Assembly (NCBI GenBank): GCA_947579605.1
Contig: OX388314.1
Span: 27,600,000 to 27,663,999 of the forward strand
Direction: 5' to 3'
Origin: Athripsodes cinereus
Taxonomy: Eukaryota; Arthropoda; Insecta; Trichoptera; Leptoceridae
DNA length: 64,000 nucleotides
The notes below the pieces were generated by a model. That model saw only the letters and a list, made by a program, of their open reading frames with translations, had not been told where the DNA came from and did not search any database. Positions 1-10,615 of the stretch are shown here, in pieces. The position numbers and the translations under genes were made by a program. Position 1 is the first letter of the stretch. The number at the start of each line of letters is the position of its first letter.

Positions 1-1100
1 AATGATGATGATTTTATTTTTGACACCGTGTAACAGTTCCTATACCGTCTCAAGGGTGTGTAATGGTGTATGAGTAATGGAATAGATAATTTGTTTGTAT
101 CATGAAAATTTTATAATTACCATAATTATGTACATTCACTGCCACCTATAATTCAAGCCTGGAAGCACAACTTGGCAACATTGTAATAGCTAATGTTGGG
201 AGTCCTGTTTTGAAAATGAGTCTTGAAGTATGTAGTATGATGAATTTCAGTAAGTGAAAACTTAAGTGACACATGATACTTGCCTATCACTTCAATGAAT
301 GTATTAAATAGTATTTTTATGTGACAATCCAATAATAAACAATTCTTTTCAAACTGGGTAAAAGTTTTAAAATAATTTGTTTGACAAGATGTAAAAGAAA
401 AGACAACATTTTTATCTCAAAACATGTTAATTTATTTCAAATACAAAATACATGAATAATATACAATCAACAAGTGTATAAAGGATTAAAAATGAAAAAT
501 ATATTTAAAATAGAATACACAATGTAATGACAACTAGTGTAAACAGAATTAACTGTGTCACAGTGGATATACTATAAATAATTGTTTTATTCATTATTAA
601 GTCATATTATTTACTATATTTATTATCATTCTGAAATATTTATCTCCACGTTATGTTAATTCTGTTTTCAAAGAATTGTTTTATTTCTAATTAATTCAAC
701 ATGGATTTCTTCCAAGAACCGTTGGTTGAAAATATCAATATGACAAAAAGTATTGGCACAATGTACACTAAGTAGAGTATAAATATTTCAAATAACTTTT
801 AACTATGAAGATCTTACAAATATTCTATATAATAATGAAAAGAAGCATTGTATGTAGGTATCATTTAAAAGTATCTAATTTTCTCCTAGACGTAAGTCTA
901 GTATTAGAATGAATTTTGTCATTTTGAGTTTTGAAAAGTTATTGAGGATAATATTTGCAAAAGTATTTATAATCAACGAATAAATCTCAATATTTGTCAT
1001 TCCACATTCACAAGTAGAATCTTAATCTATGTTAAAATTGTCTGACTTTATGCTTATAATAGTTAAGCAGCTGAACAAGTTTTTTTGATTAGGATTTGAT
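1..1100. other. AT-rich sequence, nothing recognised
   Basis: I see no supported gene, RNA or repeat structure here. It is the distal 3' side of the minus-strand transposase relic, and I looked for an inverted terminus of that relic without finding one. Confidence 0.5.
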
Positions 1101-2640
1101 TTAAATATTGAAAACAAAGTATCTTAATTTACCATATATGTATTCAAATATGGAACAAATATGTGTGAAGAGAATGCATACTGAACCTGTCGATTCACTG
1201 AGACCACCATTTTGAAGCATATCAAAGTAAACATTTGATATTTTGGATCCTTTGCTTTGAATGATCAAAGCTGAACACGATAAACAATTACTTTTAAAAA
1301 ATCTTTTTTTAATATTGTGTGCTGTAGTAATAACCACTAACATACATAAATTCTCGATGACTCGTCAATGTCAAGTATTTCGAGATAATTACTATTAAAT
1401 ATGCATGCAAATTTCTTAACATCGTCAGAAACCATCAAATCAGTTACATCATCCAGCAACGGGAAATTAATGCTATTTTTAAAAAATTGTCTTATAAAAT
1501 ATTTCTTTTCTGTCTCTATAATCTGGTTGTAGGAAACATTATATGTACATCCAGAAAGTCTCCTATACTGTCCAAATCTGGATTCTAATTGGTCAGTCTG
1601 AAACTTACCTGATAATATTAAGTATGTAAGTAATATTAGAATCAAGTTCAAAAGTATACTTAACTAATTGAATAAATGATTATATACTGTGAGTTAAAGC
1701 TGTAAAAGTGTCTTTAGATAAAACAGTGCCTTCTGGAAGTTCATTTCGGCGATATAGCCATGCCAATTTTTTTTTCAAACGTACAATTTGACAATCATCA
1801 CTGGAATAAATTGTCATGCAAAAGTCATTCCTTTTGCTTTGGCCTTTAAACAAACTCTTGACATTAATAATTTCCCACCACAGTCTAATTATTTGTAAGA
1901 ATAATGCAGTCTCTTTGTGATCATGATGTGAAAATAATGCGGCAATTGTGGATGACTGGAAAATATTTTCTACAAGTAGGTAATACATTCCGCCTTTTAA
2001 TGTTATTTGGATGTAAGGTCTTATGATTTAATTTATACGCCTCTCTGACAAGGTTTCCAGACTGGAAAACATAAAAATCCCTAAAAGCCTTAAAACTAGC
2101 TGTCATGATATTTTTCCCATCAATACTTGGGTACTTGAAAGCTTAATCTAAAGATCTCAAATTGAGCAAGTTATTACAAATATTTTTAAAAATATGAACA
2201 AAATCATACAACACAAATATTTGCTTGTTTTCATCTGAAGGATGAGCAAAGAAAGTACTGGAGGATAATTCTTTAAATAGACCCTCATTGGTTCTATTAT
2301 TGTCTGTAATAATACATGTTACAGTAAAACCACAATCCTGAATCAATTTGACGACGTCCAGCGTGTATGCTTTGAAATCTTTGGCAGTAATTGCATTTAC
2401 AGGGATAAGTCTAACGACTTCTTTGTACCCTCCAAAGTTAGATAAAATCATGAATACTTGCATAGTTTTGGCAATGTATCCTACATTATTTTCTGCATAT
2501 CCTGTTAGTCGTTATGATTCAATTAGTAAATTAACATGTTTCTCTCGGCATGACAATTCTGCTTTGAATTTTTTATTGTTCTCCGATGATGGAGATACAT
2601 TCATAGATGCAGAGATCTCGTAGATGACATTTTATTGGTA
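1101..2640 (-). pseudogene. P-element/THAP9-like transposase relic
   Basis: This is a decayed DNA transposase read right to left across five broken frames (about 2463-2143, 2106-1921, 1988-1680, 1651-1337, 1343-1101). The order matches P-element/THAP9 proteins. First comes a stretch with CIITDNNRTNEG, like the family's catalytic TDxxxxN segment, then DFVHIFKNICNNLLN (family form DPxHLFKNIRNN). Next come EAYKLNHKTLHPNNIKRRNV and ALFLQIIRLWWEIINVKS, then the C-terminal FQTDQLESRFGQYRRLSG block. Last is a Cys-containing tail with YFDMLQNGGL. The THAP DNA-binding domain is not visible, so the 5' end is lost or lies beyond recognition to about 2900. Frameshifts and stops between blocks make it non-functional. 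The family catalyses cut-and-paste transposition; this copy is a fossil. No terminal inverted repeats or 8-bp duplication were found. Confidence 0.85.
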
Positions 2641-3520
2641 ATACAAAAAATCTTTAATTAAATCATAAGCTATTGGAGAATGAAAATAAATATTGAATGC
2701 AAAAATTAGAGCGGTAACGTCATACCTCTTTCTTTTACAAAATAATAATGTAGTAATGTGCTATTTTGCAGTGTGTCTGGGAACTTTATCCAGTTATTGG
2801 CATACATCGGGGAAATCATTGCATCTTCCACCTCAGATATAAAGTGACTGGTCATCCGTTGGATAATTAGATGATTTACAACAACTTTTTGTGATACAAA
2901 CCAGCGCTAAAAAGCAAAGGGTAGTTAACACCTAAAAGTGAGAACAAAATTGAGAATTATTTTAAAATTAGATATTATTCAACAAAATTATGCACATCCA
3001 ATTTGAATAACACTTACCTTGATTTTCACCGTGTACATTTTTGTTCCTTTCAACATTGATTAAGTTTGGAGCTCATCACATAAGATGCTAAAGATGTTGA
3101 ATGTAGTTTTCATTAAAACTTTAGACATTAAATGCACTTAACTGTTTATAGAAATATACACCAACATTATATTATGTTCAACACAAACAACTTATTGATA
3201 AACAATTAAATTATATGTCTGTGAAAATTCATACTATTGATTATATTTCAATTTGATTATAATGTTTTTAAATATTAAATTGCTTCAAAACCATATATTT
3301 CTATAGCAAACACAAATTTATTTCTAACAATTTTGTAGGATTTACCGCAATGTTTTCTTTTAAATAAAATGTCAATAAATTGATTATGTATCACCATTAT
3401 TATATTCTAAAACAAAATAAATATATTAATATACATTTCTAATCGAAAATAATTTATGAAATCACCTTTCTACGCCCCGAATTTTTAATAAACGAAATAC
3501 TTTCTACTTGATTTCTACAA
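2641..3520. other. AT-rich spacer
   Basis: No gene or repeat is recognised. It may hold the unrecognisable 5' part of the transposase relic, but nothing in the reading supports that beyond about 2640. Confidence 0.4.
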
Positions 3521-3524
3521 CTAT

Positions 3525-3900
3525 TTCTCGTCGTCAGAAAAATGGCGCCGCTGACGAATTTTGCGTCAAGATTTAGCGAAGAATTCGCCAAGCTGTCAAA
3601 ATTAAACAGAAAAGTCTACCAAACGACGAATTCGTAAGGGGAAATATACGGCGTCGGCGAATTTGTGACGTCATGGAAGCGTTAACGAAATATCGTTTCG
3701 AATTATGTGGTTTTGTCTACCAAATTGACACATTGTCGAAAAGTTCGCTTGTAGTCGATCGCCAAATACAAATTGTCTAGGCCTACAGACTTCTCGGTGT
3801 CCATGAACACCGTTCACCAATTTTGCTTTTCTCACTTTTACGATATAAGCGATCACTGAAGTCAGCCTTAAGCTAACTCGTAAACGTTGATTTTGTACAA
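3525..3900. repeat. CG-rich flank of fold-back repeat
   Basis: This block is visibly richer in CG dinucleotides than its surroundings (many cgcc, tcgcg, acgaa words). It contains the words gttcaccaattttg and a diverged cttacg-type core that recur in the adjacent fold-back. It is probably the outer part of the same repetitive element. No ORF is credible. Confidence 0.4.
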
Positions 3901-4154
3901 ACCTCGATTGGAGAACCATGTCTACACAATGCAGCATTGTGTAAAATCTAATCGGAAGAAGTGAGAAAGGTGTCCTAACGCTTACGAATTGGCCCTCGGC
4001 TGGCTTATATGATCACTTTCGGTGTTCACGGACAACGTTCACCAATTTCACCATTCTCACCAGTCACGATGTAAGGTCGGGACACCTTTCTTTCTTCTTC
4101 CGATTAGATTTTACAGAATGCTGCATTGTGTAGACATGGTTCTCCAATCGAGGT
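3901..4154. repeat. Fold-back repeat with ~75-bp inverted arms
   Basis: Arms at 3901-3975 and 4080-4154 are reverse complements with about three mismatches over 75 bp, separated by about 104 bp. The arms carry the words ctcgattggagaacc, tgcattgtgtag and aatctaatcggaagaag. The loop holds cgcttacgaattgg and aacgttcaccaatttcacc. The arm word reappears at 62565-62590, and the loop words recur near 28.7 kb, 36.5 kb and 62.9 kb, so this is a dispersed family. No transposase is present. Confidence 0.75.
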
Positions 4155-4159
4155 TTCTG

Positions 4160-4300
4160 ATTTGTTTTGTCATCTGCCAATATGCTGGACGAAATCAAAA
4201 GCGAAAACAAGACCTGCTTCCATGTCAGGACTTTTAGTGTCACGGGACCCGTCATCTGGAACCGACTCCCCGAGGACCGTTGTCAGTTCTTGGAGGGGGA
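4160..4300 (+). pseudogene. CR1/L2-like LINE C-terminal fragment
   Basis: Translation around 4185-4290 gives NMLDEIKSENKTCFHVRTFS then VTGPVIWNRLPED, the conserved extreme C-terminus of CR1/L2/Jockey-group reverse transcriptase proteins (SFAVAGPxxWNxLP). The same block recurs at 23260-23420 and 60600-60740. Only the last about 50 codons remain, abutting the fold-back repeat. It is non-functional. Confidence 0.7.
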
Positions 4301-5500
4301 CCATCACATACTAAAATATGGAATCAACTTTTGTATGTATTTTTTGTTTTTTGTATTTTTTATAATATAACTTTTTAATAGTTATAGAAAATAATATTGT
4401 GTACATAATATTAAACATAATTATAGCTTATATGTTTTGCTGTTAACTATTTGGTAGGGTAATTTTTAGTTGTTTTTTTTTCTCTATAAATTGTTAATTT
4501 GTTGTTTTTTTTTACGTCAAAAGATTTTATAGCCGTTCATTATACGAATTAATAAATAATAACTTATTCATATCTTTTAATTATTGGGGTTGGACTCACT
4601 CATTTTGAAAATCTTATTCACGCTATAAATTGTATGAACGAATAGAAACAAAAACAAAAAATACGTGTTCGTAAATATTATATGATAACCATTGTATAGT
4701 GTCATCTGGTTATACCTGAATTTTAAAAAAGGTTCAAATTCAAAAATTAACGTGAAAAGTCAGATAAAACTTTTTTTCTCAAATATTCCAACATTTTTAT
4801 ATTATAATTTGTATAATTAAGTATTTATATTATAAAGTTCTCTGTGAGAGGAATATTTTTATGGCCCATTTTTATAGTCTGCTGTTTAATGGAGTAAAAT
4901 GTAAGCGAGAAATCTTCCAAACAACATTCTAGTTTCTTCATTAAAATGTAATATTTTCCAAATTACTTAACCAGGCTAAAATATAAAATTTGAGAGATAA
5001 AAGATTTTACCAACTATTTTTTATTACACCTCCAACTTGTGGTTATTGTGAAAATTTAATTATATTTATACAATGATGAAGGACAACATTCATCTCGAAA
5101 CCGTATTTTTTATGGCGCAGTAAAAATGTTCCCTATTCAAAATTTAGTCTCATCTTTTTTTTATTTTTTTTATCTATTTTTTATCATTTTTCTAGACCTC
5201 AGGGTCTTTTCTTACAATGGTTCAAATGTCCGTATTTCTTTTTGGTAGTTTTTTTTTCTTGTATGATAATACATAGGTCCGTTTATTTTTAATATTACTT
5301 CATTTTTGATGTTATTAGACGAACAATAATATAGTGAGAAATTTTGAGTTCCAAAGGAGGAGTGCTAACGGTTGGTTAGATTTAACTAAAGGCATAATAA
5401 TACATTTATTGTGTTGACCTTTAATTTGTTAAATTCCTTATTAATTTATGAAAAGAAACACAAATGTTTATAATGTTTATTATTTTAAATATTATCGGAT
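4301..5500. other. AT-rich spacer
   Basis: Poly-T and poly-A rich sequence; I see no gene or structured repeat. Confidence 0.4.
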
Positions 5501-5504
5501 CTAG

Positions 5505-5790
5505 TTTCGACCAAGAAGATATACTTGGCTGAGAATGACCAAGAAGATATATGTAGTTGGCTGAGAGGAATGGTGCTCGGAGACATGGAAGTCAGAGGAT
5601 CAATAATGGCAAGACCATTTAAACCAAATCCTACAAGACGGTCAAGTGTTGAGCACATGAGAGCATGCATGAGGAATTGTATGACAGAGACGGAAGCAAA
5701 AGATGTATGCAATGATAGAAAGAAGTGGCACTCGATCTTTTTTGCCTACCCCGCGAAGGAAGCGGCGTGATGGTATGTATGTATGAATGT
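5505..5790 (+). pseudogene. RTE LINE 3' fragment
   Basis: The reading frame ends with RACMRNCMTETEAKDVCNDR and an AYPAKEAA stop. It matches the C-terminus of the longer RTE copy at 40459-41289 (RRACMRNCMTVTEAKDVCKD, AYPAREAA). Upstream the copy is scrambled: the word gaccaagaagatata occurs twice, so a short tandem duplication disrupts the GRPR-like region. The stop is followed by the family 3' end (taccccgcgaaggaagcggcgtgatgg as hairpin) and a gtatgtatgtatgaatgta tail. RTE proteins copy their own RNA at a nick in target DNA; this fragment cannot. Confidence 0.85.
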
Positions 5791-5793
5791 ATC

Positions 5794-6155
5794 GCCGGCC
5801 GGTGTGGTAAAGAGATAACGCTCTTGCCTTTGAGTCACGAGGTCCCGGGTTCGATTCTCGGCCAGGGCAGATTGAAGAATGACCTTTTTCAAATTGTCCT
5901 GGGTCTTTTCGGAGATAGACTTCAGGCGAACCTTGTGCCCTTTCTTGAGAAGAATTTGCATGAATGACATAAGAATTGACATTCCTGCAACATCCATAGG
6001 TGAGGGAGGCTGCAACTCCTACAGTTGTCCTGGGTCTGAGTGCATTGTATGTATAGATGTGTATCTTCGCGTTAGTATGCATGATAAAATATTCAATATG
6101 AGTTTGGGACTAGCTCGATTTGTGTGAATTGTCTATGCATGTATGTATATTGTAT
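5794..6155 (+). mobile_element. tRNA-derived SINE
   Basis: The 5' part (5794-5869) is tRNA-like. It has an A-box-like tgtggtaaaga at about 5803 and a B-box gggttcgattc at 5847-5857, followed by a non-tRNA body and a T/A-rich tatgtatgtatat tail. It starts within a few bases of the simple-repeat tail of the RTE fragment, so it inserted into or next to that tail. Pol III internal promoter elements are the expected driver. The exact 3' boundary is uncertain. Confidence 0.65.
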
Positions 6156-6530
6156 TAATAGTGTCCTTATATGAAATAATAAGTTATATAATGATAGCTA
6201 CATAAAGTAGTTAAGAAATGGTTTAACTTTTAAATAGTTTGTTTCCTTCAAGTGTGTTTACTTTCAGGACGGGACGAGATAATCCAATAGCTTTCATAAT
6301 AATCTGTGTTGGAACTTTCAACGGTCTAATCTTAACAACTTGTCCTATTAAGGTTTTATGTATATACCCTATCAATATTAAGGCTATAGATACCTACAAG
6401 TCGCAATCATTTTTTAATCCTTTTCTTTGACAGTCTAACATAATATCAATACATTCTAAATGAAAACAGAATAAACTTTATTTCACATTTGAATAATGTA
6501 ACAAAAGGCGAGTTTGAAATTAAAAAAAAC
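6156..6530. other. AT-rich spacer
   Basis: No feature recognised. Confidence 0.4.
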
Positions 6531-6830
6531 AGTTTTCTTCTACTTTCTATTATTCTTATTTGAGAGAGACGTCTTTCGTCTTATAAGGACGTTTTAGCTA
6601 CGTCCTTATAAGACGAAAGACGTCTCTCTCAGTAAAGAATATAATTATAGTAGTAGAAAACATTTGTTTTTTATTCACTGTGTCGGTGTTTAGGTAGTTC
6701 AATTCCATAAATAAAACATATGTTTTATTCTACTATTTGTTTATTTCACGAGAGAGACGTCTTTCGTCTTATTAGGACATTGTCAATCATTGACATGTCC
6801 TTATAATGATTGATTGACAATTTCCTAAGG
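6531..6830. repeat. Hairpin repeat: 30-bp perfect palindrome plus a related half-copy
   Basis: 6562-6591 and 6601-6630 are perfect reverse complements (30 bp, 9-nt loop ttttagcta) built on gagagagacgtctttcgtc. Flanking sequence on both sides (ttttcttctac... and ...gtagtagaaaa) is also roughly complementary, extending the stem imperfectly to about 6531-6662. A second left-arm-like copy begins at 6750 and runs into a different, partly self-complementary end (tgtcaatcattgacatgtcc). It looks like a MITE-type fold-back family. No ORF. Confidence 0.75.
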
Positions 6831-7297
6831 GGAGGGGAAGAGGATTTAAGAAATTAATTAAAGTTGTATTGTTGGGAGCAAGATACTGATGTTTTGATAA
6901 ATATATACTTTTATGGAATACAAAACAGAGAATATTTCTACATACCTACTTAGTAAAAAAACGAATTTGTAAATTTTCTGTTTTCAAAATTCACAGCCGA
7001 ATTAGATAGAAGTACACTGCTGATAGCATAGAGTGTTATATTAAGTTTTCCAATAACCAATATGGTCTCCACGTCAATAAACATTATCTTATACAACATC
7101 CTCTCTTTCATACACACCAACCAACCTACCCAAATAATACCTTCACTCTTAATCCAGCCCTCCTTCCGCAACACTCTCACAACGCTTCACTATCTTAGGG
7201 TGATTTTATTATGTATTGTATACCGTCTATCATAATATTACTTACTATGTTCCTACAAACATACATTGTTTTGTATTGTCTAGTAGAGCTACATACA
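6831..7297. other. Spacer before Tc1-like element
   Basis: AT-rich with a C-rich patch around 7110-7190; no gene supported. Confidence 0.35.
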
Positions 7298-7637
7298 TAC
7301 AGTAGTGGCCATAAGTATGGAAACGCTTAACAAAATGTATGAAAATGATCAAATTCAGGTGTTTTTTTTCTTTTTGTGAGGACAACAAAAGAATAAAAAA
7401 ATATGAAAATTATTACTTCAGTAGGTATTTACGAAACAAAACAAAAAAAAGAAAATTTCAATCATCAAGGGGAATCTCATAATTGGCTATTAAAACTGAT
7501 TAATGTTGGTGGTGAGCTTCCGCTCTTATCGTCTCTTCTCTAAGTCTTCGTCTAAATCAATAGTGGAATAACCTATATATCGTGTTTCATTTTGAAAATA
7601 ACCATTTTTATTTATTTTTATTTTATATTATTATTTA

Positions 7638-7912
7638 TCCCGTGGAGCACCCGGTAAAGAATTGGTTTCCCACTATTCTCCTTAAGTTTTCGAGTGTCCT
7701 GTAAAAGGCAGGTGTTCGAAAAAATTAAGACATTGTACATCTTAAATTCAGCGATGAAGTTTGCCACTCATCCTGAATGTCTTGATTTTATATTGGCACG
7801 AAGAAGACAGCTTGTATGTTTCCTACATGCAGCTGGTCTGCTGGCTACCCCACTTGTGGGATATGCCGTGATGGTATAGATAGATAGAGATAGATACATA
7901 TGGTAGATATAG
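7638..7912 (+). repeat. Dispersed repeat D, RTE-like 3' hairpin and GATA tail
   Basis: It begins near gtggagcacccggtaaagaa, carries the core ttcgagtgtcctgtaaaagg, and ends with ctaccccacttgtgggata (hairpin), gccgtgatggtat and a (GATA)n tail. Related copies are at 41920-42125, 51200-51430 (minus), 51433-51550, 54575-54650 (minus), 57722-58080 and 58150-58350. There is no tRNA-like head. The 3' end matches those of RTE LINEs in this window, so it looks like a non-autonomous partner of RTE. Confidence 0.7.
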
Positions 7913-7916
7913 ATAG

Positions 7917-10418
7917 TGATACGATATCGTCCCACTAGGACGATCGCATCACTTCATTACATACTTATTATCTATATTATCGAAAGAGAAATTATCAAAT
8001 ATTTAAAGAAATGAATTTACATGAATTGTACATAAGAAAAGTATATAATTTGGCTCGTAACCCCCAGCTTCGCTACATACATTTTGCAATGTACGTAAGC
8101 GAAACACATAGAAAATTAATTATATTATATAGAGAAAGTTACAATTATATTTGCAAGTAAAACAGATTAATATTTTGGCTCAAGTTCATGTCTAGGGATG
8201 ATTCTACTTGGTCTGTACAAGAGGAATGCATTGTGTGTGGGTGTCAGTTACATACTTCAATTATACATATTATACCCACGTAAAGTTCAGAGAATTCTTT
8301 ATCCTTTGGTTTCATCATTTTCTTATGGTCATCATATCATTATAGAATACTTATAGGTAAATTAAGCAATAATGTTTCTTCAGTTTGCATACTCTATATT
8401 GCAAAGATTCTACTTATATCCTGTCTTGAGTAGAATTATAGATATATATCTCCAAGTAAACAATAAAAAATTATATCAAGTGGAACAAAGATTATCATAA
8501 GTACATCAGACCTTTCCGAGAAAGTGGATATATTATTTCCATCAGTGGAGCCATTCCTTTAACTCTTTGTTGCTTTCATAGTAAAATAATAGGGTCTTTC
8601 ATCCATTGGTTGATCAAGGAATTGAACCTTTGTGACATAACTACTCCAAGTATAACTAGGTTATTGGAAGATTATATACAAGGAGGCGGAGAGATGTACT
8701 TTAGTATTATTAAGAGTATTGAATCTACTGGTGGGTATACAAAATGAATTTCAACAGAAAGATATCGGATGGAAGTGATTTACATTTATTGTGTAAACAT
8801 ATACATTACATAACAAGACAGTTATTTTCAAAGTAAATTTGTAGGGAATAACATTCCGTTCAGTATACAAAGTTATGAAAGTTATACCATATTCGGACTG
8901 AGACAATAAAACAAACAATGGCAATTATCAAATACACCATCCTTGGCATTACAATATAAATCAATACCTGGTTTATCAAGTGATTTATAAATATTTAATT
9001 GGAATCATTCATTCTTCATTCAAACTCAAAATCTTAAATTATTACACAACGGAAAATTAATATATAGATAGTTCAATGATAATATGAACTCAGTTATGAA
9101 AAAATTATCATTATTTACCATATACAGTAGTAATATAGTCCTTACAGATAGACAGGCGAGCAGGAGTTGAATAACACAAAGACGAGTATGTTAAAGATGA
9201 CGTATTGTGCACACATAGACGGTAGAAGGCAGGATCGTGAAAGAAACATACTCTGATGCTACTATGGCGGTCGCTGGTTATACTCAAAGACGTACAGGGG
9301 TGTGGTGGTGTCAGAATCTGATAGATCCTGTCCTCAAGACGGAAGAGATCACTACTTCTCAAGAGACATGGGATATCTTATACGTTCTTACAATATCCTC
9401 AGTGTAAAAGGCAGAAGGCGTCACTATTTCAATATTCCTTTCAGAAATACTCAGCTAGTCTTTTAATCACTCTTTTGACAAGGGTATGGACCGGAGAAGT
9501 TACTAGAGGATTACCCAGTTCACATTGTAATGCGAGTTATATCGGTAAATCACCGCTACGCGATATACTGACTATCCGAGGTGAAGCTGTACACGCTGCA
9601 GATTTAGGAACACATTCGCAACTTTAATTAAATTTATAATACTGAGCTATTAGAAAGAATAGTTTCTGTGATGTTACAAGACTCCTATCATTGATTATTT
9701 GTTCGGAAACAATGGATTATCTCACTTCACACGGTTATGTAGAATGGCGGGAACTCAACGGAACCACGCCCGAACGGACATATGCTATTATACTCAAAAC
9801 TTCCAATTATTATCATTATCACCACAAGAATCGCAATGTATATATAACTCAAAGAGAATATAAGCTTGTCTATAACATTATTCTGTTTATTAATTACTAT
9901 TAATTATTAATCGTTATTATTGTTCCTTGATATTGGCGGTATGATTGGTCGCGCACGTAAAACTAACACAGGTATTTAAAGTACATTATTAACGACACAC
10001 AATAAGAATTGTTTTACGTACAACAGAGGGCAACACACTTGTTTATCACATTACGAAGTTAAGTACTATTACATAATTATTGTTAGTATTATTATTGTGT
10101 CGGAGTTACGCACATCGCTATTCGCGACTAAGGCGGGAAGGGACAAACCCTTCTTTCGTCCAACCTATGCCATGGTTTGCGGGTAACTGAATTTACTTGC
10201 AAGCGACGCGAGGAGGAACAGGCACGTTTAACGGTTATTCTTCAAGGGAATGAGAATCATACGATGTGGTGCCGTGTGCAGATCGAAGCATCAGCCAGTC
10301 ACGTGTTCTTTGTAACGTACAATTATTATTATTATTACGGAAGACTCACAGACAACAAATGACTGTAGGAACATTAGCCAGTATGAACTTCTCCGCAGCG
10401 ATTATTTAATGCGTAGCA
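7917..10418 (-). repeat. LTR copy 1 of array (3'-most on minus strand)
   Basis: 2502 bp, TG...CA. It contains the plus-strand palindrome acgatatcgt at 7921-7930 near one edge. Only short frames (61-83 codons) occur, with no family resemblance. Very long for an insect LTR. Confidence 0.9.
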
Positions 10419-10439
10419 TTCTCCCTTTCGGCCCCTCTT
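10419..10439 (-). promoter_or_regulatory. Polypurine tract 1
   Basis: On the minus strand the 21 bases immediately before the LTR are purines except for one CC (AAGAGGGGCC then GAAAGGGAGAA). This is the position and composition expected for plus-strand DNA priming in LTR elements, and it fixes the element's orientation. Confidence 0.85.
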
Positions 10440-10482
10440 GAAAATTTGAAGAGAAACGACAAATTTTCAAGTTCCTCAATTA

Positions 10483-10615
10483 TACAAAAAAAAGTTGAGA
10501 ACTACTACAAAAAAATGGTTGAGAACCACTGGTTATATGAAAAGATTGAATACCACTGGTCATATAAAAGTTGAGTACCACTGGTCACATAAAAGTTGAG
10601 TACCATTGGATACAT
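10483..10615. repeat. Short tandem repeats beside the polypurine tract
   Basis: About five imperfect units of 26-32 bp with the core gttgagtaccactggt and a spacer like catataaaa. The same block is repeated at 16453-16585 in internal region 2. Function unknown. Confidence 0.7.

Noticed and set aside
2348..2623. Plus-strand 91-codon ORF
   Set aside because: Antisense to the transposase relic, which has clear family motifs on the minus strand.
3671..4255. ORFs sharing MLHCVDMVLQSRF on both strands
   Set aside because: The shared peptide is a by-product of the fold-back's inverted arms, not conserved coding.
5794..5870. Functional tRNA gene next to an RTE tail
   Set aside because: Cloverleaf is imperfect and it continues into a SINE-type body; not called as tRNA.
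9111..9903. Short ORFs of 61-97 codons repeated three times in the LTR array
   Set aside because: They recur only because the DNA is tandemly repeated; none has a recognisable motif and composition is AT-driven.
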